Positions 1-12,530 of a stretch of DNA of 28,227 bases are shown here, piece by piece. Numbering within the stretch: position 1 is the stretch's first letter; each line of letters starts with the position of its first letter. This stretch comes from Plakobranchus ocellatus (taxonomy: Eukaryota; Mollusca; Gastropoda; Plakobranchidae): contig BLXT01008440.1 in the NCBI GenBank assembly GCA_019648995.1, positions 1,846,602 through 1,874,828 of the forward strand. The letters are read 5' to 3'. Below the pieces are notes generated by a model. The model searched no databases. It saw only the letters and a program-made list of their open reading frames with translations, and had not been told where the DNA came from. The position numbers and the translations under genes were made by a program.

Positions 1-28
<28 letters not shown>
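1..28. repeat. (AT)n microsatellite at left edge
   Basis: Uninterrupted AT dinucleotide run that begins at the first base, so its true length is unknown. Confidence 0.97.
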
Positions 29-31
<3 letters not shown>

Positions 32-1488
32 CGCTCTTTTCTATAGCTTTTATACATTCATTTGTCATGTTTTCTCTTTTTTATGCTTTTATGTACCTCT
101 CTCTAACAATTTGTTTTTGTTTGTTCATTTGTCGACATCTAAAATAATTCTACGCAGCTCTCCGCATCTCTCCATTTTTCTGCTTTAATATCGCTCTAAA
201 TCTCTTTTCCGAATATTCTCTTGTGTGTGAGCCCTGAAAAAAACTTTTCTAACTCACCCTATCCCCAGTCTGTCCCCAGTGTAGTTGTTCTCTCGTTGGT
301 ATAACAAATACAAGTGTCAGAGTGGAAGCTCAACTGATGGGCAAACTAATCCCGACAGAGACCAGTACACCCGACTAACTTGTTGTCACTGTCAACATTT
401 CTCATCCCTTGCTTTCTCTGTTCTGACTGTACTAGTAGTGTTAGATTCATGGACATTCCTAAAACAGACCTCTCGCTCGCCCCTGGCCAGACCAACACCC
501 TGATGGATCTGTCAAAAGGACCTGAAACTCAATAGCCCCAAGGTGCTGTGGGACTTCCAAAACCCTCTCCACCATCACCCAGAGATGAGTTTAATGATGA
601 GCGCTTTTGTTTTTTCCTCATCACTTTCTGACCCCTTTGATAACATCCTCTTTTTTGTTATCCACCGTCGCTTTTCAAAGCAAATTCACATAGAATAAAG
701 AGATTGAAGGAAGCCCTTTTTCTGGCCTTGAGCCATTCTTAACATTTACTAGCATTGCAACTGGTTTGATTTAAATGTCACTAGTGTTCTTCAATACAGA
801 ATTAGGTCTCTTTGAACTTTTTTTTTTCTATGAATCTGTTAAGTTTACAAATCTTTCACCAGGCAACACAAAATTTGTATTGAATTGTAACCAAACTTTT
901 TTTGTTTCGCTCGTATGACACGAAACTTAAAGCATATAAGGTCCCAAAGCTTAGTGAGAGCTAGAAAACAACATTAGATATTTAATTTATTCAAACCAAG
1001 ATTTGAGACATGCCTAAAAGTGGAAGATTCAATGTTTTTGTTCTCTTCCATTGCTGAAGTCCAACGAGATTTACTTACAATATTTTTGTCTCAGCACCAT
1101 TATTTTACACATGACCTTTGTATCTAAACCAACATCCAAGACTGTGATTTTTTTTATTTGCCAATAATTGGCCGACGTTCATCTTTTACTTTCTTTTTTA
1201 TTTAATGAAGCACAGTGAAGACAGCATGATATCTGAATCTCCCTTTTAATGGAACTATTTTGTCAAGCTACTCCACACCAGTATCGACCTTTTTGGAGTT
1301 GACATGTGGCTGTTTCTTTCTACGTCGCATCCCTGTGGATGTTATATATCGACTGAAAAAAAATCCAAGTTGACAGCTTACTATAGGGAAGGAAAAAAAA
1401 AAGCTTTTTTCCGAAGCATTTCATGCATGGTTTCAACGCATAGCTAGATTTTTTTTCAGATGCTTTGAAGCTATTGGAATAACACACA
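29..1488. other. Non-coding stretch, no gene seen
   Basis: AT-rich sequence with no recognisable exon. The part from about 230 to 600 is less AT-rich than its surroundings and holds a 72-codon open frame at 285-503, but I recognise no protein family with confidence and find no convincing splice-site pair around it. Probably upstream intron of the TRIM9/67-like gene or intergenic DNA. Confidence 0.6.
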
Positions 1489-1524
1489 CAGACACACTCT
1501 CTCTCTATCTATTCGCCCTCCCNN

Positions 1525-1571
<47 letters not shown>

Positions 1572-1576
1572 TTCTC
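1489..1576. repeat. CA then CT-rich microsatellite with internal Ns
   Basis: A short (AC)n run passes into a C-run and then a (CT)n run (1531-1563) with CT/GT variants. Two undetermined bases (1523-1524) sit at the C-run, which suggests the assembly could not resolve the tract length. Confidence 0.93.
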
Positions 1577-3237
1577 TCACTTTTCTTATTATAATGCACA
1601 GACGCTATAAGAAATTGAAGTCTGATTTTTTGTCCGTTTGTTTGTGCTTATTCTTCTCTGGTTTTATAGGCATTTGTGTTTTCCTTGTCTGTCTCTGTGT
1701 CTGTGCCTATCGCTATTTTCATGAACAGTGTGCATTATAATAAATGCCAATGTGTATTTATTGATTCAACAATTATTTGTATACATCCATGGATACTATC
1801 TTAAGAGCACACAGAAAAAGAGGTTTATTGCAACTTTTCATTATAATCGCAGTTAGCTCATCTTTTGGCATAATGTGTATTGAGAGTCTGTAATCGATTG
1901 TTTAAAAATAATAATAATAAAAAAAAATAATATAAAAAAAAAATTCGCCAGAATTGCACTTGACGGAACATTTTACTAAGCCGACAAAACATTCCTTACA
2001 ATCATTGTTCATATATCCATCATAAATAATTTTATTGAAATTAAAATTGAGTGTTGCTTTTACCTTTATTCATATGCTCCTGATGTTACATTCATGAGCA
2101 AGTCATTATGATCTTTCTTTATCTTCAAGCTCAAGCAGCTATTAAGCGTAATCTGCGTAATATCTCAATATTATTTGTTTATATGCATGTGCAGCTGTCT
2201 ATTATTTATTTTCTCATTCTTATAACTTTTTTTGTTGCTAAAGGACCTATTTTCAGCAATACTCTTACCTTTTTTTTTCTTTGATGCCTATGATTTTTAT
2301 CCATCTTTTTTGCCTCAAGAAAGCAAGTATTGATCGAGGTCTGTGACACCAATACTGTCCCGTTCACTTCAAATTCATCATTTTTTTTTGTTTGTTTTTG
2401 TTTTACATTTTTTAGAGTTTTAAGTTCAAACTTCCTCCTATCCAAAGTCGTAGGGAGAAAATGAAATATGAAAGACGTGTAGAGACCTCTCCTGAAGAAT
2501 CAAACAAAAGATACTGAAGACAATGGGAGAAAAAGCTTTGTTGGCAAATGGAAAAGAGAAAAAAACCCAAAAAAAAACTAGAGACAAAAATTAGATTTTT
2601 TTTAATTAAAAAAAAAAAAAGAGGACAAGGCTGAAAGTAGATTATTTCGACTTCCGCTGCTTAAAAACTATTATATATAATATATTTTTTATGAAACATA
2701 TTACACGGATTTCGGCTTTTGATTTGACTGTCTCTAGATATTTTCCTTAATGTTCTTTATTTAGGTAAGATTTGTTTTTGGCCCCATCCAAAGTAATTTT
2801 TCTACCAACTTCACCATATTTTAACATCCCTGATAAACTTTTCTAAAAATGGAAACGTCATTCTATCTCAATATTCCATCTTGGGGAAAGCAAGACAAAT
2901 AATAATAAAAGACGGGATTCTTGAATAAACTGTCAAAAGAAAAAGAGAAATCTTTTTCCTCCCTGAAAAGTGGAGATCGCTGAAGACAAGTCAGAAAAGG
3001 AGCCATAGTATAAAAATGCTTACCAGATAACTTCAGTATTGGTATGACCCAGACATGGATATTATTGTCTAGAGAATAATCCTTTTACAACATTTTAGTC
3101 TTCCGGAACATTGTCATGAATAATTTTGTTTGGGCAGAGACTTGTAACTTCTCTTTCTGGACAGCTCGATTTTAATACTCCGTCTTTACTATGTTTATCT
3201 ATCGTCTCTGGACTCTTCTGCCGTGATTTTCCCTTCA
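1577..3237. other. AT-rich non-coding stretch
   Basis: No exon or RNA gene is visible. It contains A-rich low-complexity patches at about 1905-1943 and 2535-2622. The minus-strand open frame at 2206-2445 is made of A-tract lysine codons and has no recognisable motif. Confidence 0.6.
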
Positions 3238-3358
3238 ATACCATGTTTTGCCAATGATTATGCAGAGTTTCTTTTTAACATACTTTAAAATTTTGTGGTT
3301 ACCTCCGTTACCATGAGTTTATCAATGCTTATTTCGAGTTTTCTTTTTAACATACTTT
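3238..3358. repeat. Diverged tandem duplication, period about 70 bp
   Basis: Two adjacent units share ordered blocks: TACCATG, then a CAATG(A/C)TTAT block, then GAGTTT and CTTTTTAACATACTT. The last block is at 3271-3285 and 3342-3356. The units differ by substitutions and a short indel, so the duplication is old. Confidence 0.75.
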
Positions 3359-3529
3359 GCGAAAAAATGTTTTCATAATGCCATCAAGCCTTTCTGGCTC
3401 TGGCCATCTAGCAGCCGTTTTGATTTCTAAATAGTGAAGCCTCGACCTCTTTCTGTTGTGCTCTCTCACACACACTCACAAACACACGCCCTTCCTTCCT
3501 CCTTATGAAAAGGGATGTTCGCTGTGCAT

Positions 3530-3606
3530 CGTTTGGCAAGCTCGCCTTGCCATTTGCAGCTGCCTTATATCGTGGGTTCGAATCGCCCCAACCACGAGAT
3601 CTTTGC
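3530..3606 (+). mobile_element. Possible tRNA-derived SINE fragment (second family)
   Basis: A good pol III box B (GGGTTCGAATCGCCCC at about 3574-3589) lies about 45 bp downstream of a weak box A-like TGGCAAGCTCG. No cloverleaf acceptor stem can be drawn, so it is not a functional tRNA gene. The flanking 3' sequence does not match the GAGATCACCTT tail of the main SINE family in this window, so I treat it as a separate, uncertain family. A CT-rich tract follows directly. Confidence 0.4.
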
Positions 3607-3628
3607 ATCCCAAATTTCTCTCTGCCAG

Positions 3629-3720
3629 CTTCTCTCTCTCTCTCTTTCCTTCTCTTTCTCTTTGTCTATCTATCTATCTACCTATCTATTCATCTATTTC
3701 ACTCCCTCCCTATCCTCCCT
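3629..3720. repeat. CT / CTAT pyrimidine-rich low-complexity tract
   Basis: A (TC)n run followed by CTAT tetranucleotide repeats and a CCCTCC-rich end. The three overlapping plus-strand open frames here are Ser/Leu-rich low-complexity readings and not genes. Confidence 0.9.
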
Positions 3721-4110
3721 TAAAACACGTTTTGTAGATCCTATAATTAATCACAAATAATAAAAAAGGAACATAAATGTAACAGCTTTCATTCATTACC
3801 ATACCTGCTCAAAAGAAAAAAAAATGCCATCTACTCTCTCCATTTATCTCAATGTATTATGACCTAATTTGCACATGAATACTATATTTTTACATCCTCT
3901 CCGGAAACTTTCCCTTCTCGCTCTTTGTTACACCGCATCTTCCTTGCCTTGATCTCTTTTCTTCGAATCATATATACCACCTACAGCTCAGCTAATAGTT
4001 CTTCCTGACGTAGGCTTAGCAAGGACATCACAGAGCGAGTAATATTCATACCTAAAAAATACAGTGGTATACGACATTAGCGAAGGGGCTATAGATCCTT
4101 ATTTATGCGT
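3721..4110. other. Non-coding stretch, nothing recognised
   Basis: No open frame with recognisable protein motifs, no RNA gene and no repeat structure beyond short A-runs. Confidence 0.55.
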
Positions 4111-4144
4111 GTGACCTATCGGACTTTACCTGCTTTTCTCGTTT

Positions 4145-4262
4145 TTGTTGGGCGTGGATAATGCAGTAGTTGGAGAAGAAATTCGAAGCGTGCCCAAACC
4201 TTTCTGTTGCGAGTTCGCGTCTGCCTACATCGCCATACCCAAGCTAATGGTGGTAAGGCCGT
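4145..4262 (+). mobile_element. Decayed SINE-like fragment (tentative)
   Basis: The segment from GCGAGTTCGCGTCTGCC (about 4207-4223) to CAAGCTAATGGTG aligns by eye, with many differences, to the box B region and following CCTGGTCTGATGGGGTGG of the well-preserved copy at 18071. A GTGGATAATGC upstream could be the remnant of box A. The fit is loose. The 76-codon minus-strand frame across it is not a gene. Confidence 0.35.
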
Positions 4263-4721
4263 AAAACAAAAGAAACAAAAACAATTATGATGTTTAGTTT
4301 TGTTGATGCACCTGAGGAGCGGAGCGGGCCATTCAGCTGTGAACATAATTATTGAATAAACTAACCCTTGCAGGCATTAATCGCTATTGTGAACAATCAA
4401 CCACAGCGCACAAATGTTGCTAAACCATTCTATGTATATAGTTATGCTATGTCTTTATAATTATTAACTGGGTATAACTGAGAGGTTCGGTTTTCTGATA
4501 TAGCAACATAATTATAATTATCAAAATAACCCAGATGATAATTCATGCTGTGATATCTCAAATTACAATAAACCGCGATTAGTCTGAATTGACGGTGTTT
4601 TGAGTTTCAAGCCCAGTCGTTATGTCCTTTTAGGCTTCTTCTGTTCAGATTAGATCTTTAACATCTTGTCTTACTTTGTGTTCTTTCAGTACAGTTTTCC
4701 TATATCCTTTTCTTTGCCCTT

Positions 4722-4772
4722 GTTATCCTGAGATCACGCTTAATGGTGGACTGGGTATACCAATAATCAATC
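4722..4772 (+). mobile_element. SINE 3'-end fragment
   Basis: CCTGAGATCACGCTTAATGG followed by TGGACTGGGTATACCAAT closely matches the 3' part of the full-length SINE at 15713-15874, read on its own strand (CTGAGATCACCTTGTTG, TGGACTGGCTATAC). The tRNA-like head is missing immediately upstream, although a box B-like AGTTTCAAGCCC lies about 120 bp before it. Confidence 0.55.
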
Positions 4773-5227
4773 AGTCCCTTGTTATGACTACTCAACATGT
4801 ATTTAAATTTTTTCAATGACAACTATTACTTGAATTTATTTTTTTTAGCTCCTCATCTCCTTTATTATTATTTTGTAACCTTTTCGTGCTTATAAAATTT
4901 GACAATATATCCATTTCATTAAGCTCAAATAAAATAAACGTTTCTTTAGTGAACATAAAAGCTCATTGCAAGCACACATTGATAAAGTTGAGGTCGTGCA
5001 TAACCATACAATGTTAACATACAACTGTTGATCACATTACTTGCACTAAGATGTTTTCAACCACAAGTTTTGCAAGCTCTTTCAATGCGAAATTTGTATT
5101 AAGCTATTCCAAAAAAAAAAAAAAAAAAGTACTGCATCCTGTATAATGCTAGATGACGTCTCCATTTACTGACATCCTGCTTTTTTCTTTTCCTCTTTTT
5201 CCTCCCTATTCTGCATTCGCTCACCAG
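4773..5227. other. Non-coding, with strong 3' splice site at its end
   Basis: AT-rich, with an A18 run at 5111-5128. From about 5165 to 5227 it carries a branch-point-like CTGAC, a long pyrimidine tract and a terminal CACCAG, an excellent acceptor for the candidate microexon that follows. Confidence 0.55.
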
Positions 5228-5239
5228 ATGGTATCATCG
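5228..5239 (+). CDS. Candidate 12-nt microexon
   Basis: The 12 bases ATGGTATCATCG sit between a textbook acceptor (CTGAC branch-like motif near 5166, then over 50 nt of pyrimidine-rich sequence ending CACCAG at 5227) and a consensus donor (TCG|GTAAGT at 5240). The length is a multiple of three, so inclusion or skipping keeps the frame. If spliced to the exon at 7398, which begins with the last two bases of a split codon, the reading is x-Gly-Ile-Ile-Ala-Pro-Gly, with the final G of the microexon completing the Ala codon. Neuronal genes commonly carry such microexons. It could equally be a pair of fortuitous splice-like sites, since 12 bases contain no family signal. Confidence 0.4.
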
Positions 5240-5997
5240 GTAAGTCTCATTTCATCATTGATGTTGTTTCATGTAGTTTGTCATCCCGAGCTTGCAGTAA
5301 CACCCGGCTGTTCTAGGTTTTTAATATTTTTTTTTTCATTATTTCATTCATTTCCATGCAGTTTCTTCCAATCCAGATCAAGGTTTCAGATTTGTTTTAA
5401 AATAAACACAAGTCCTTTTGTTAAAGGCGACGTAAATGATTTTCTTGTTTTGATTGAATGAGTGTTGTTTGGTTTGTTCCTTATTTCTCATGGCTTCCAA
5501 TACTCACTTCACGCTGCATTTAAATAATTTTGCAATTTTTTGTTGAATGAAACCATTCCTGTTTTTTTCCCCCTCATTTGGTTCAGATCAACCTACGGCT
5601 CTGAAAACAGGGCAATGCTGCTACAGAACACTGACTATGATAGTTCTAGTGACATTATACGAAAATTGATGTTTAAAAACGATTTTTCAAGTTGATGCTT
5701 TTGACAAATTCGATATTCATGTTGAACCAGACCATTAGATGCAGAAAAGGTATAATTTATCGTAGCATGAATTAGTTGAGGCTGGAGAAAAAAAATCGGT
5801 AGATTAAATTAACTGCCTTTGGCATCTCTATTTCATTTTCACATAGATTTGTCTATGGAGTTTAAACAGATGCATACGCGCATTAGGTTGTGCTCCTGCA
5901 CGATTACACTTTAAGTGACATTAGAAATAACAAGGAAGAGTTTTGCATGTTTAGTGCATGGGGTTTGTAGCCTTTGTGTAGTGAATCTGAACACGCT

Positions 5998-6000
<3 letters not shown>
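5240..6000. other. Non-coding (putative intron), nothing recognised
   Basis: No exon with recognisable protein sequence was found. The 102-codon frame starting at 5153 is hydrophobic and phenylalanine/serine-rich, as expected from T-rich intronic sequence. Confidence 0.5.

Positions 6001-6066
<66 letters not shown>
6001..6066. repeat. (AT)33 microsatellite
   Basis: A perfect AT dinucleotide array of 66 bp without interruption, probably polymorphic in length. Confidence 0.98.
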
Positions 6067-6068
<2 letters not shown>

Positions 6069-6715
6069 AAGCAGAATAGATCGAGTGAGTTTCTAAAAGC
6101 TTCAAGATTTTTGCTTTTCTTGCTTTTTTAGATGAGACACTTTTCGTTTATATCAATAGGAGCTGATATTGTTTTCAAAACCTTTATTGTAGTGTCACCG
6201 TTTTGTTTTTTTAACATTGCTTTTATGCACGTCTCTATACCATATGTAAAGTTGTTTGCCTGATTAAATTACATCACAATAATCTTAAGAAAAGTGAAAA
6301 GTGTACTTTCATAGCTCATAATCAATTTGGTACGTAAATACGGGCCTGGGCGGCTCAATCATACCTAAAATGAATGTAAATTATACAGGAATAAAGCAAA
6401 TTTTCGTGGCTTCTATAAATCGCTTCTGCCCGCATGTTGACAGTGATGGCTTAATAACACCAATACCACGTGTGAAACACTTTGTAAAAGAGTAACATTT
6501 TATTAGACGTTTAAATGCCATCAGTTTGGATAGCATATCTCCAAAGAATGCCTCTATATGTGAGCTCTGCACTGTTGAAATGTAGATGTTGTTCAGAATA
6601 AATATAGTTAAAATTATACATTTTTGTCAGAATTGAAGAATGTGCGTAGATTTGTATGAAACACTCTTTACCAGCATTATGTTTTGTTCAGTACCCATTG
6701 CTGTTATTATGTTGT
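6067..6715. other. Non-coding (putative intron), nothing recognised
   Basis: AT-rich. The short minus-strand open frame at 6381-6572 has no recognisable motif and no supporting splice context. Confidence 0.5.
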
Positions 6716-6865
6716 TTTTTCTTTTGCTGTGTAGTTTTTGTTGTTGCTGTTGATGATATTGTTGTCTTTGTTTTTGTTGCTGTTGATGATATTGTTGTCT
6801 TCGTTGTTGTTGTTGTTGTTGTAGTTGTTGTTGTAGTTGTTATTGTTGTGTTGTTGTTGTTGTTT
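6716..6865. repeat. GTT/TTG-rich array with a 33-bp internal duplication
   Basis: A (GTT)n-rich tract. Inside it, TTGCTGTTGATGATATTG starts at 6744 and again at 6777, a tandem duplication with period 33. The valine-rich open frame read across it (6656-6922) is a by-product of the repeat. Confidence 0.9.
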
Positions 6866-6954
6866 TACGCAGTGGCATTGTATAAAAACACTAAGGAATA
6901 TACCGCCTTCAGAGAATCATAGAAGTCATTCAGTTTTTTTTATTATAAATCTTT

Positions 6955-6975
6955 TTGTTGTTGTTGTTGTTGTTT
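6955..6975. repeat. (TTG)n microsatellite
   Basis: Seven GTT/TTG units, separate from the larger array just upstream. Confidence 0.92.
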
Positions 6976-7397
6976 TATGCCAAAGAATAGAAAAACAAGG
7001 CACTTTGAGATGTAAATCCACCATAAGAATAATAAAGTATTGGATTTAGAAAATAGCATAGGAATTAATCTCTTACATCCTGAACAATTCTTCGCTTTTT
7101 CTTTGTGTTGGTATGATGTGGGTCCAAAAATTAAAAAAAAAAAAAAAATTGTATCTAGACTCAGATAAAAAACGGTTATACCAGTGCTTTTAAGCATTTT
7201 CATCTCATTCATAGGACCTAGGGCCTTAGCAGTTTCGAGTTGAGTGCATTTGCGTTGACCAAAATGATCCTTGCTTAATGATCTTTACTTTAGAGTTGGC
7301 ATGCAAACAAAACATCCTGGATCTTGCTTTTCTATGACAGAATGTCTTCTGTACCTTCCACATGTTTTGACCACTTTTGATTCCTGACTGTCTACAG
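6976..7397. other. 3' part of intron before the first FN3 exon
   Basis: No exon seen. A mixed pyrimidine-rich segment from about 7340 leads to the acceptor GTCTACAG (ending 7397) of the exon at 7398. An A-run lies at 7133-7147. Confidence 0.6.
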
Positions 7398-7537
7398 CTC
7401 CTGGCCAACCCGTGATTATCCCAGAGGAATGCTCGTGCGAGGGCAATAGTGTGACCATCGCCTGGGCGCCGCAGATGGGCTGTGTGGTTGAGGCCTACAC
7501 GCTTGAGCTGGATGATGGACACAATGGAGACTTCAGG
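7398..7537 (+). CDS. TRIM9: TRIM9/TRIM67-like E3 ligase, FN3 exon (first half)
   Basis: This internal exon encodes the N-terminal half of the fibronectin type III domain of a TRIM9/TRIM67 family E3 ubiquitin ligase. It is 140 nt: two bases finishing a split codon, then 46 codons. The acceptor is GTCTACAG|CT and the donor AGG|GTGAGT, both strong. Starting with the split-codon Ala the peptide runs APGQPVIIPEECSC, then VTIAWAP (the conserved FN3 core Trp), then VEAYTLELDDG and NGDFR. The EEC motif followed by LELDDG.xG.FR is, as I know the family, specific to TRIM9/67 and does not fit MID1, TRIM36 or TRIM46. Invertebrates usually have one TRIM9/67 gene (Drosophila Trim9, C. elegans MADD-2), which acts with the netrin receptor DCC/Frazzled/UNC-40 in axon guidance. 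The RING, B-box and coiled-coil/COS exons are not in view. The symbol denotes the family and does not decide between TRIM9 and TRIM67. Confidence 0.92.
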
Positions 7538-9644
<2,107 letters not shown>

Positions 9645-10108
9645 TCAACGGGACATCTTATTCGGAGATCTTATCTACTTTGACAAGTTTTGCTGTGGGG
9701 AAATCTCTTTAATGACATCCAGCGCTACAAACTGTTAGCAGAAAACATCAGGGACATAAAAACCAACATAACAATATTATTAATTATACGAGGCACGCTT
9801 TCCATGGACAGCTTGATGTTAATTTATCACAATCTCCATCATATCATGACAATGTTTTGTTGGGTTTATGTTCTTGCAAGTGATATTTAAATCACTGCGT
9901 GGAACTTTCCGCGACAAGCAGAACGTACTCCAGCCCAACATGTTCAGAGCATCTCAGATAGCTTTATTGAACCGACACTGCCTGATAACAAGAAAATTGT
10001 TGGCTCAAAACAAAAAAAATCATGGTAAACCAGTTCATAATTTTTTTTTTATTTTTTAGAGTTGACAAAAAGTAGTGAAAAGACCTTATATTTTGCTGCA
10101 GGTCTTGG
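9645..10108. other. Non-coding; likely next intron or 3' UTR
   Basis: No recognisable coding exon. Short open frames at 9690-9890 and 9868-10059 have no motif or splice context. No canonical AATAAA was seen in this interval. Confidence 0.5.
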
Positions 10109-10129
10109 AACACGTGTATTACACGTGTT
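10109..10129. promoter_or_regulatory. 21-nt near-perfect palindrome with two CACGTG E-boxes
   Basis: AACACGTGTA-T-TACACGTGTT: two perfectly complementary 10-nt arms around one base, each holding a canonical E-box (CACGTG at 10111-10116 and 10122-10127). CACGTG is the core site of Myc/Max, USF, MITF and CLOCK-type bHLH factors. The paired layout, 11 bp centre to centre, would place two dimers on about the same face of the helix. Function is inferred only from the motif. Confidence 0.45.
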
Positions 10130-11808
10130 AAAGGCTTCTAAAGAGAACTTGCAATGGTCAATAGTCGAAACCATGCGCTGCCATTATCTCGCCTATCTCC
10201 TCAGAACGCAGACGAAAGGCATCAAAACGCTACAGCAAACGATGATTTTAACGCAATGCCATTGTTTTTACATGGGAACAAACATGCAGGTGGGGATTTT
10301 CTCACTGGTTGAGCTGAACGCTCAGACTCCTGCAGTGCGTGTGATTTTCTTTCACACCGGCGGAGTAAAAAAACAACAACAACAACCAAAAAAAACAGGA
10401 GAATTAGAGCAAGATCGACATTTCTAAACAGCAAGAAACTTCTACAAAAAAAAACCGTCGCCTTTCAGGACGGAAAATATACAAACTTTTGCTTTAAAAC
10501 TATTTTTTAAGAATGACGTCTCCAATGAATTAATTTATTTTTTAAAATTCTTTTTCCTTGATGTGTTGGATCTGAAATAATAGATGTTGGCGATCTGGAT
10601 TTAGCTGGACTCTCGTTTTCCATATTGGATGCTCTTAAATTGTTACCTTTTCTCAGCATTGACATGTTCAGGTCCATTTCACACTTGTTTGCTAGTAAAT
10701 ATTTTCTTTATTTGACACTTTCATAATTGGCTACAGAATATGGCTGGGTTTTTTCAAAGTTTAATTTGAATTTGAAAAGGCCACTGAAAGCCAATTGTGT
10801 GGCTAAATTTTTTCTGAACTTTACCTAAATCAGTGACTTCTTTCGTTTTGGCAGATTTCGGCAGCCATAAGGAACTAAGGCTGCATTTTTGCCCTCAATG
10901 ATCTTTTTTTGGTTACTTTCCGTTTAAATTCATGTAACATAATAATATGGTTGTGCGCATAACTTTTTGACACATTTGTTAACTGTATTTATCACTTCAT
11001 TTCGTGAGTTTTGCCGCAGCAGCATAATAAAAAAACAGCAAACATTGACCTTATTGTCAACTGGTTGTGCTTCATTGTCTACAGTAGTTAAGGAAAACAT
11101 GTCGAAAATTTTTATTTTTATATCCATCTCTTTGATTACCACTTTTTTAAAGAATGTATGAAATCCATTGTATTTAAAACTCATTAAACTCTTCAACAAA
11201 AACAATCAAGTCGTGCATGAATGTGCCAGTAGCATTATCTCAACTTAAGAATGCTGTCAACGATATTTGCTAATACCAAGATGTTCAATAACTTTACCTC
11301 AAGATGATTAGAGAAAGAATTACTTCCAAGATTACAGGGGCCAACCTACACCTCACATTTGTGGCTTTTATCAAGTTACTCTTTTGCAGCTACACCATCT
11401 CATGTTTGAAAGGTTAATTTATCAGTTTTATTTGGCAAAAAAGTCAGAGCGAAACAATCGGTTTCTCTTTTTCTTCTATTCCACGTTTCATACAGTCACT
11501 TTCACTTTTTGATAAGCATTGGCATACATTTAAAATTTACGACTTAAAAAGACTTCAGTACAAATTAGAAAGAAATAAACAAAAGCAAAGCATTTTCAAA
11601 TACATTGCAAGATGCTAAACTCTAAAAACGTTTGGTTGAGCGGTAAACAAATATATGACAGTGTTTTGAGGATAGGTTATTGTATTCCATATCGTAATGA
11701 TATTTTTGGGAATTGTGGAAAAACAATAAAACCTCACAGAATGAATGTATGGTGCTCATGGAAAGAGCCAACTTATTTTATATTTGGACATCTGAAGCCT
11801 TTGGAAAT
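10130..11808. other. Non-coding stretch with uncharacterised open frames
   Basis: A 121-codon open frame (10062-10427) and a 91-codon minus frame (10930-11205) occur here. Neither has a recognisable motif, and the first ends in a CAA-repeat-encoded Gln run. I treat both as chance open frames in intronic sequence. Nothing else stands out. Confidence 0.5.
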
Positions 11809-11809
11809 T

Positions 11810-11880
11810 AATCTTCGTCGTCCCGCAGGCCCCGATGGCGGAGCTCGAATACTTAACTGGCGACGTAAGGTCCCGGAAAA
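11810..11880 (-). mobile_element. Decayed SINE fragment (minus strand, tentative)
   Basis: On the minus strand, GTCGCCAGTTAAGTATTCGA followed by GCTCCGCCATCGGGGCC aligns by eye to GTCGCCGGTACGAGCCCGCC and following CTACGGCGCCCTGG of the copy at 18071. The GAGATCACC tail is not preserved. It is also a locally GC-rich island in AT-rich DNA, consistent with an inserted element. Confidence 0.42.
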
Positions 11881-11884
11881 ATAA

Positions 11885-12435
11885 AAGTGAAAAAAAAAAT
11901 TTTCATCAATTATTTGCGAATTCAAGAAACAATTCGATTAGTAGTAAACCAGCGTAACTGACCCACACACAGTCCATTTTTTTTGTATAAGTGAGGCCAT
12001 TTCATGGCTAAATTTTCCAATATCATTGTGTACCAGATTCAACATTGTATTATATCTCTTATGTTTAGTAATGGTGACATGATTTATAACGCCAAGTTTC
12101 TTTGTGTAAATTGATTGATTTTTTACTTATTCATTTCTAGTAAACAAGTTTACTATATATGTGTATTTTAATTTGTTTGTATAAGTAATTAACCATACGT
12201 GTTTTGCTTACGATGAACGAGTTGTGATATTCCTTGCAAGGAAGACTTTTTGAAGACTTAATGGTTAATAAACAGCTCTTCACAAAGCGATAATAAAGTA
12301 TTACATTTCAGGTTTTTAAAAACTTTCTAATTTCAGTCATTAACATTAAAAAAAAAACAAAAAAAAAACTAACGCACTGTTTAAGCTTCAAAAGGTATTT
12401 GTCACCTCTAAACGCAACAATCCAGTCCATAGGAA
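11885..12435. other. Non-coding stretch, nothing recognised
   Basis: AT-rich with A-runs near 11890 and 12348-12368. No exon or RNA gene is visible. Confidence 0.55.
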
Positions 12436-12439
12436 GGTA

Positions 12440-12515
12440 ATGTCACTGCGGGTTCGGGTTCAAACCCACCATCCTGGCCTGACGAGGGCCTAAACGCCTG
12501 AGATCACATTGGGGT
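12440..12515 (+). mobile_element. SINE copy, 5' part missing or diverged
   Basis: Box B GGGTTCAAACCCACC (12457-12471) is followed by CCTGGCCTGACGAGGGCCTA and then CGCCTGAGATCAC, the same order and spacing as in the other family members. The box A half cannot be recognised upstream. No A-tail is left. Confidence 0.78.
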
Positions 12516-12530
12516 AAAGAAAGTTATATG

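Noticed and set aside
285..503. Open frame with STDGQTN followed by DQYTRL, slightly like the DGQT region of Ty3/gypsy integrase
   Set aside because: Only about four residues match, no other integrase or reverse-transcriptase motif is nearby, and the frame is short. Likely chance.
3530..3606. Functional tRNA gene (good box B)
   Set aside because: No acceptor stem, D-arm or anticodon arm pairing can be drawn and box A is poor. A SINE fragment is more likely.
6656..6922. Valine-rich hydrophobic open frame
   Set aside because: It is the translation of a GTT trinucleotide array; no start context or neighbouring exon supports it.
10062..10427. 121-codon open frame as a gene
   Set aside because: No recognisable motif, Gln run from a CAA repeat at its end, and a length expected by chance in AT-rich DNA of this size.
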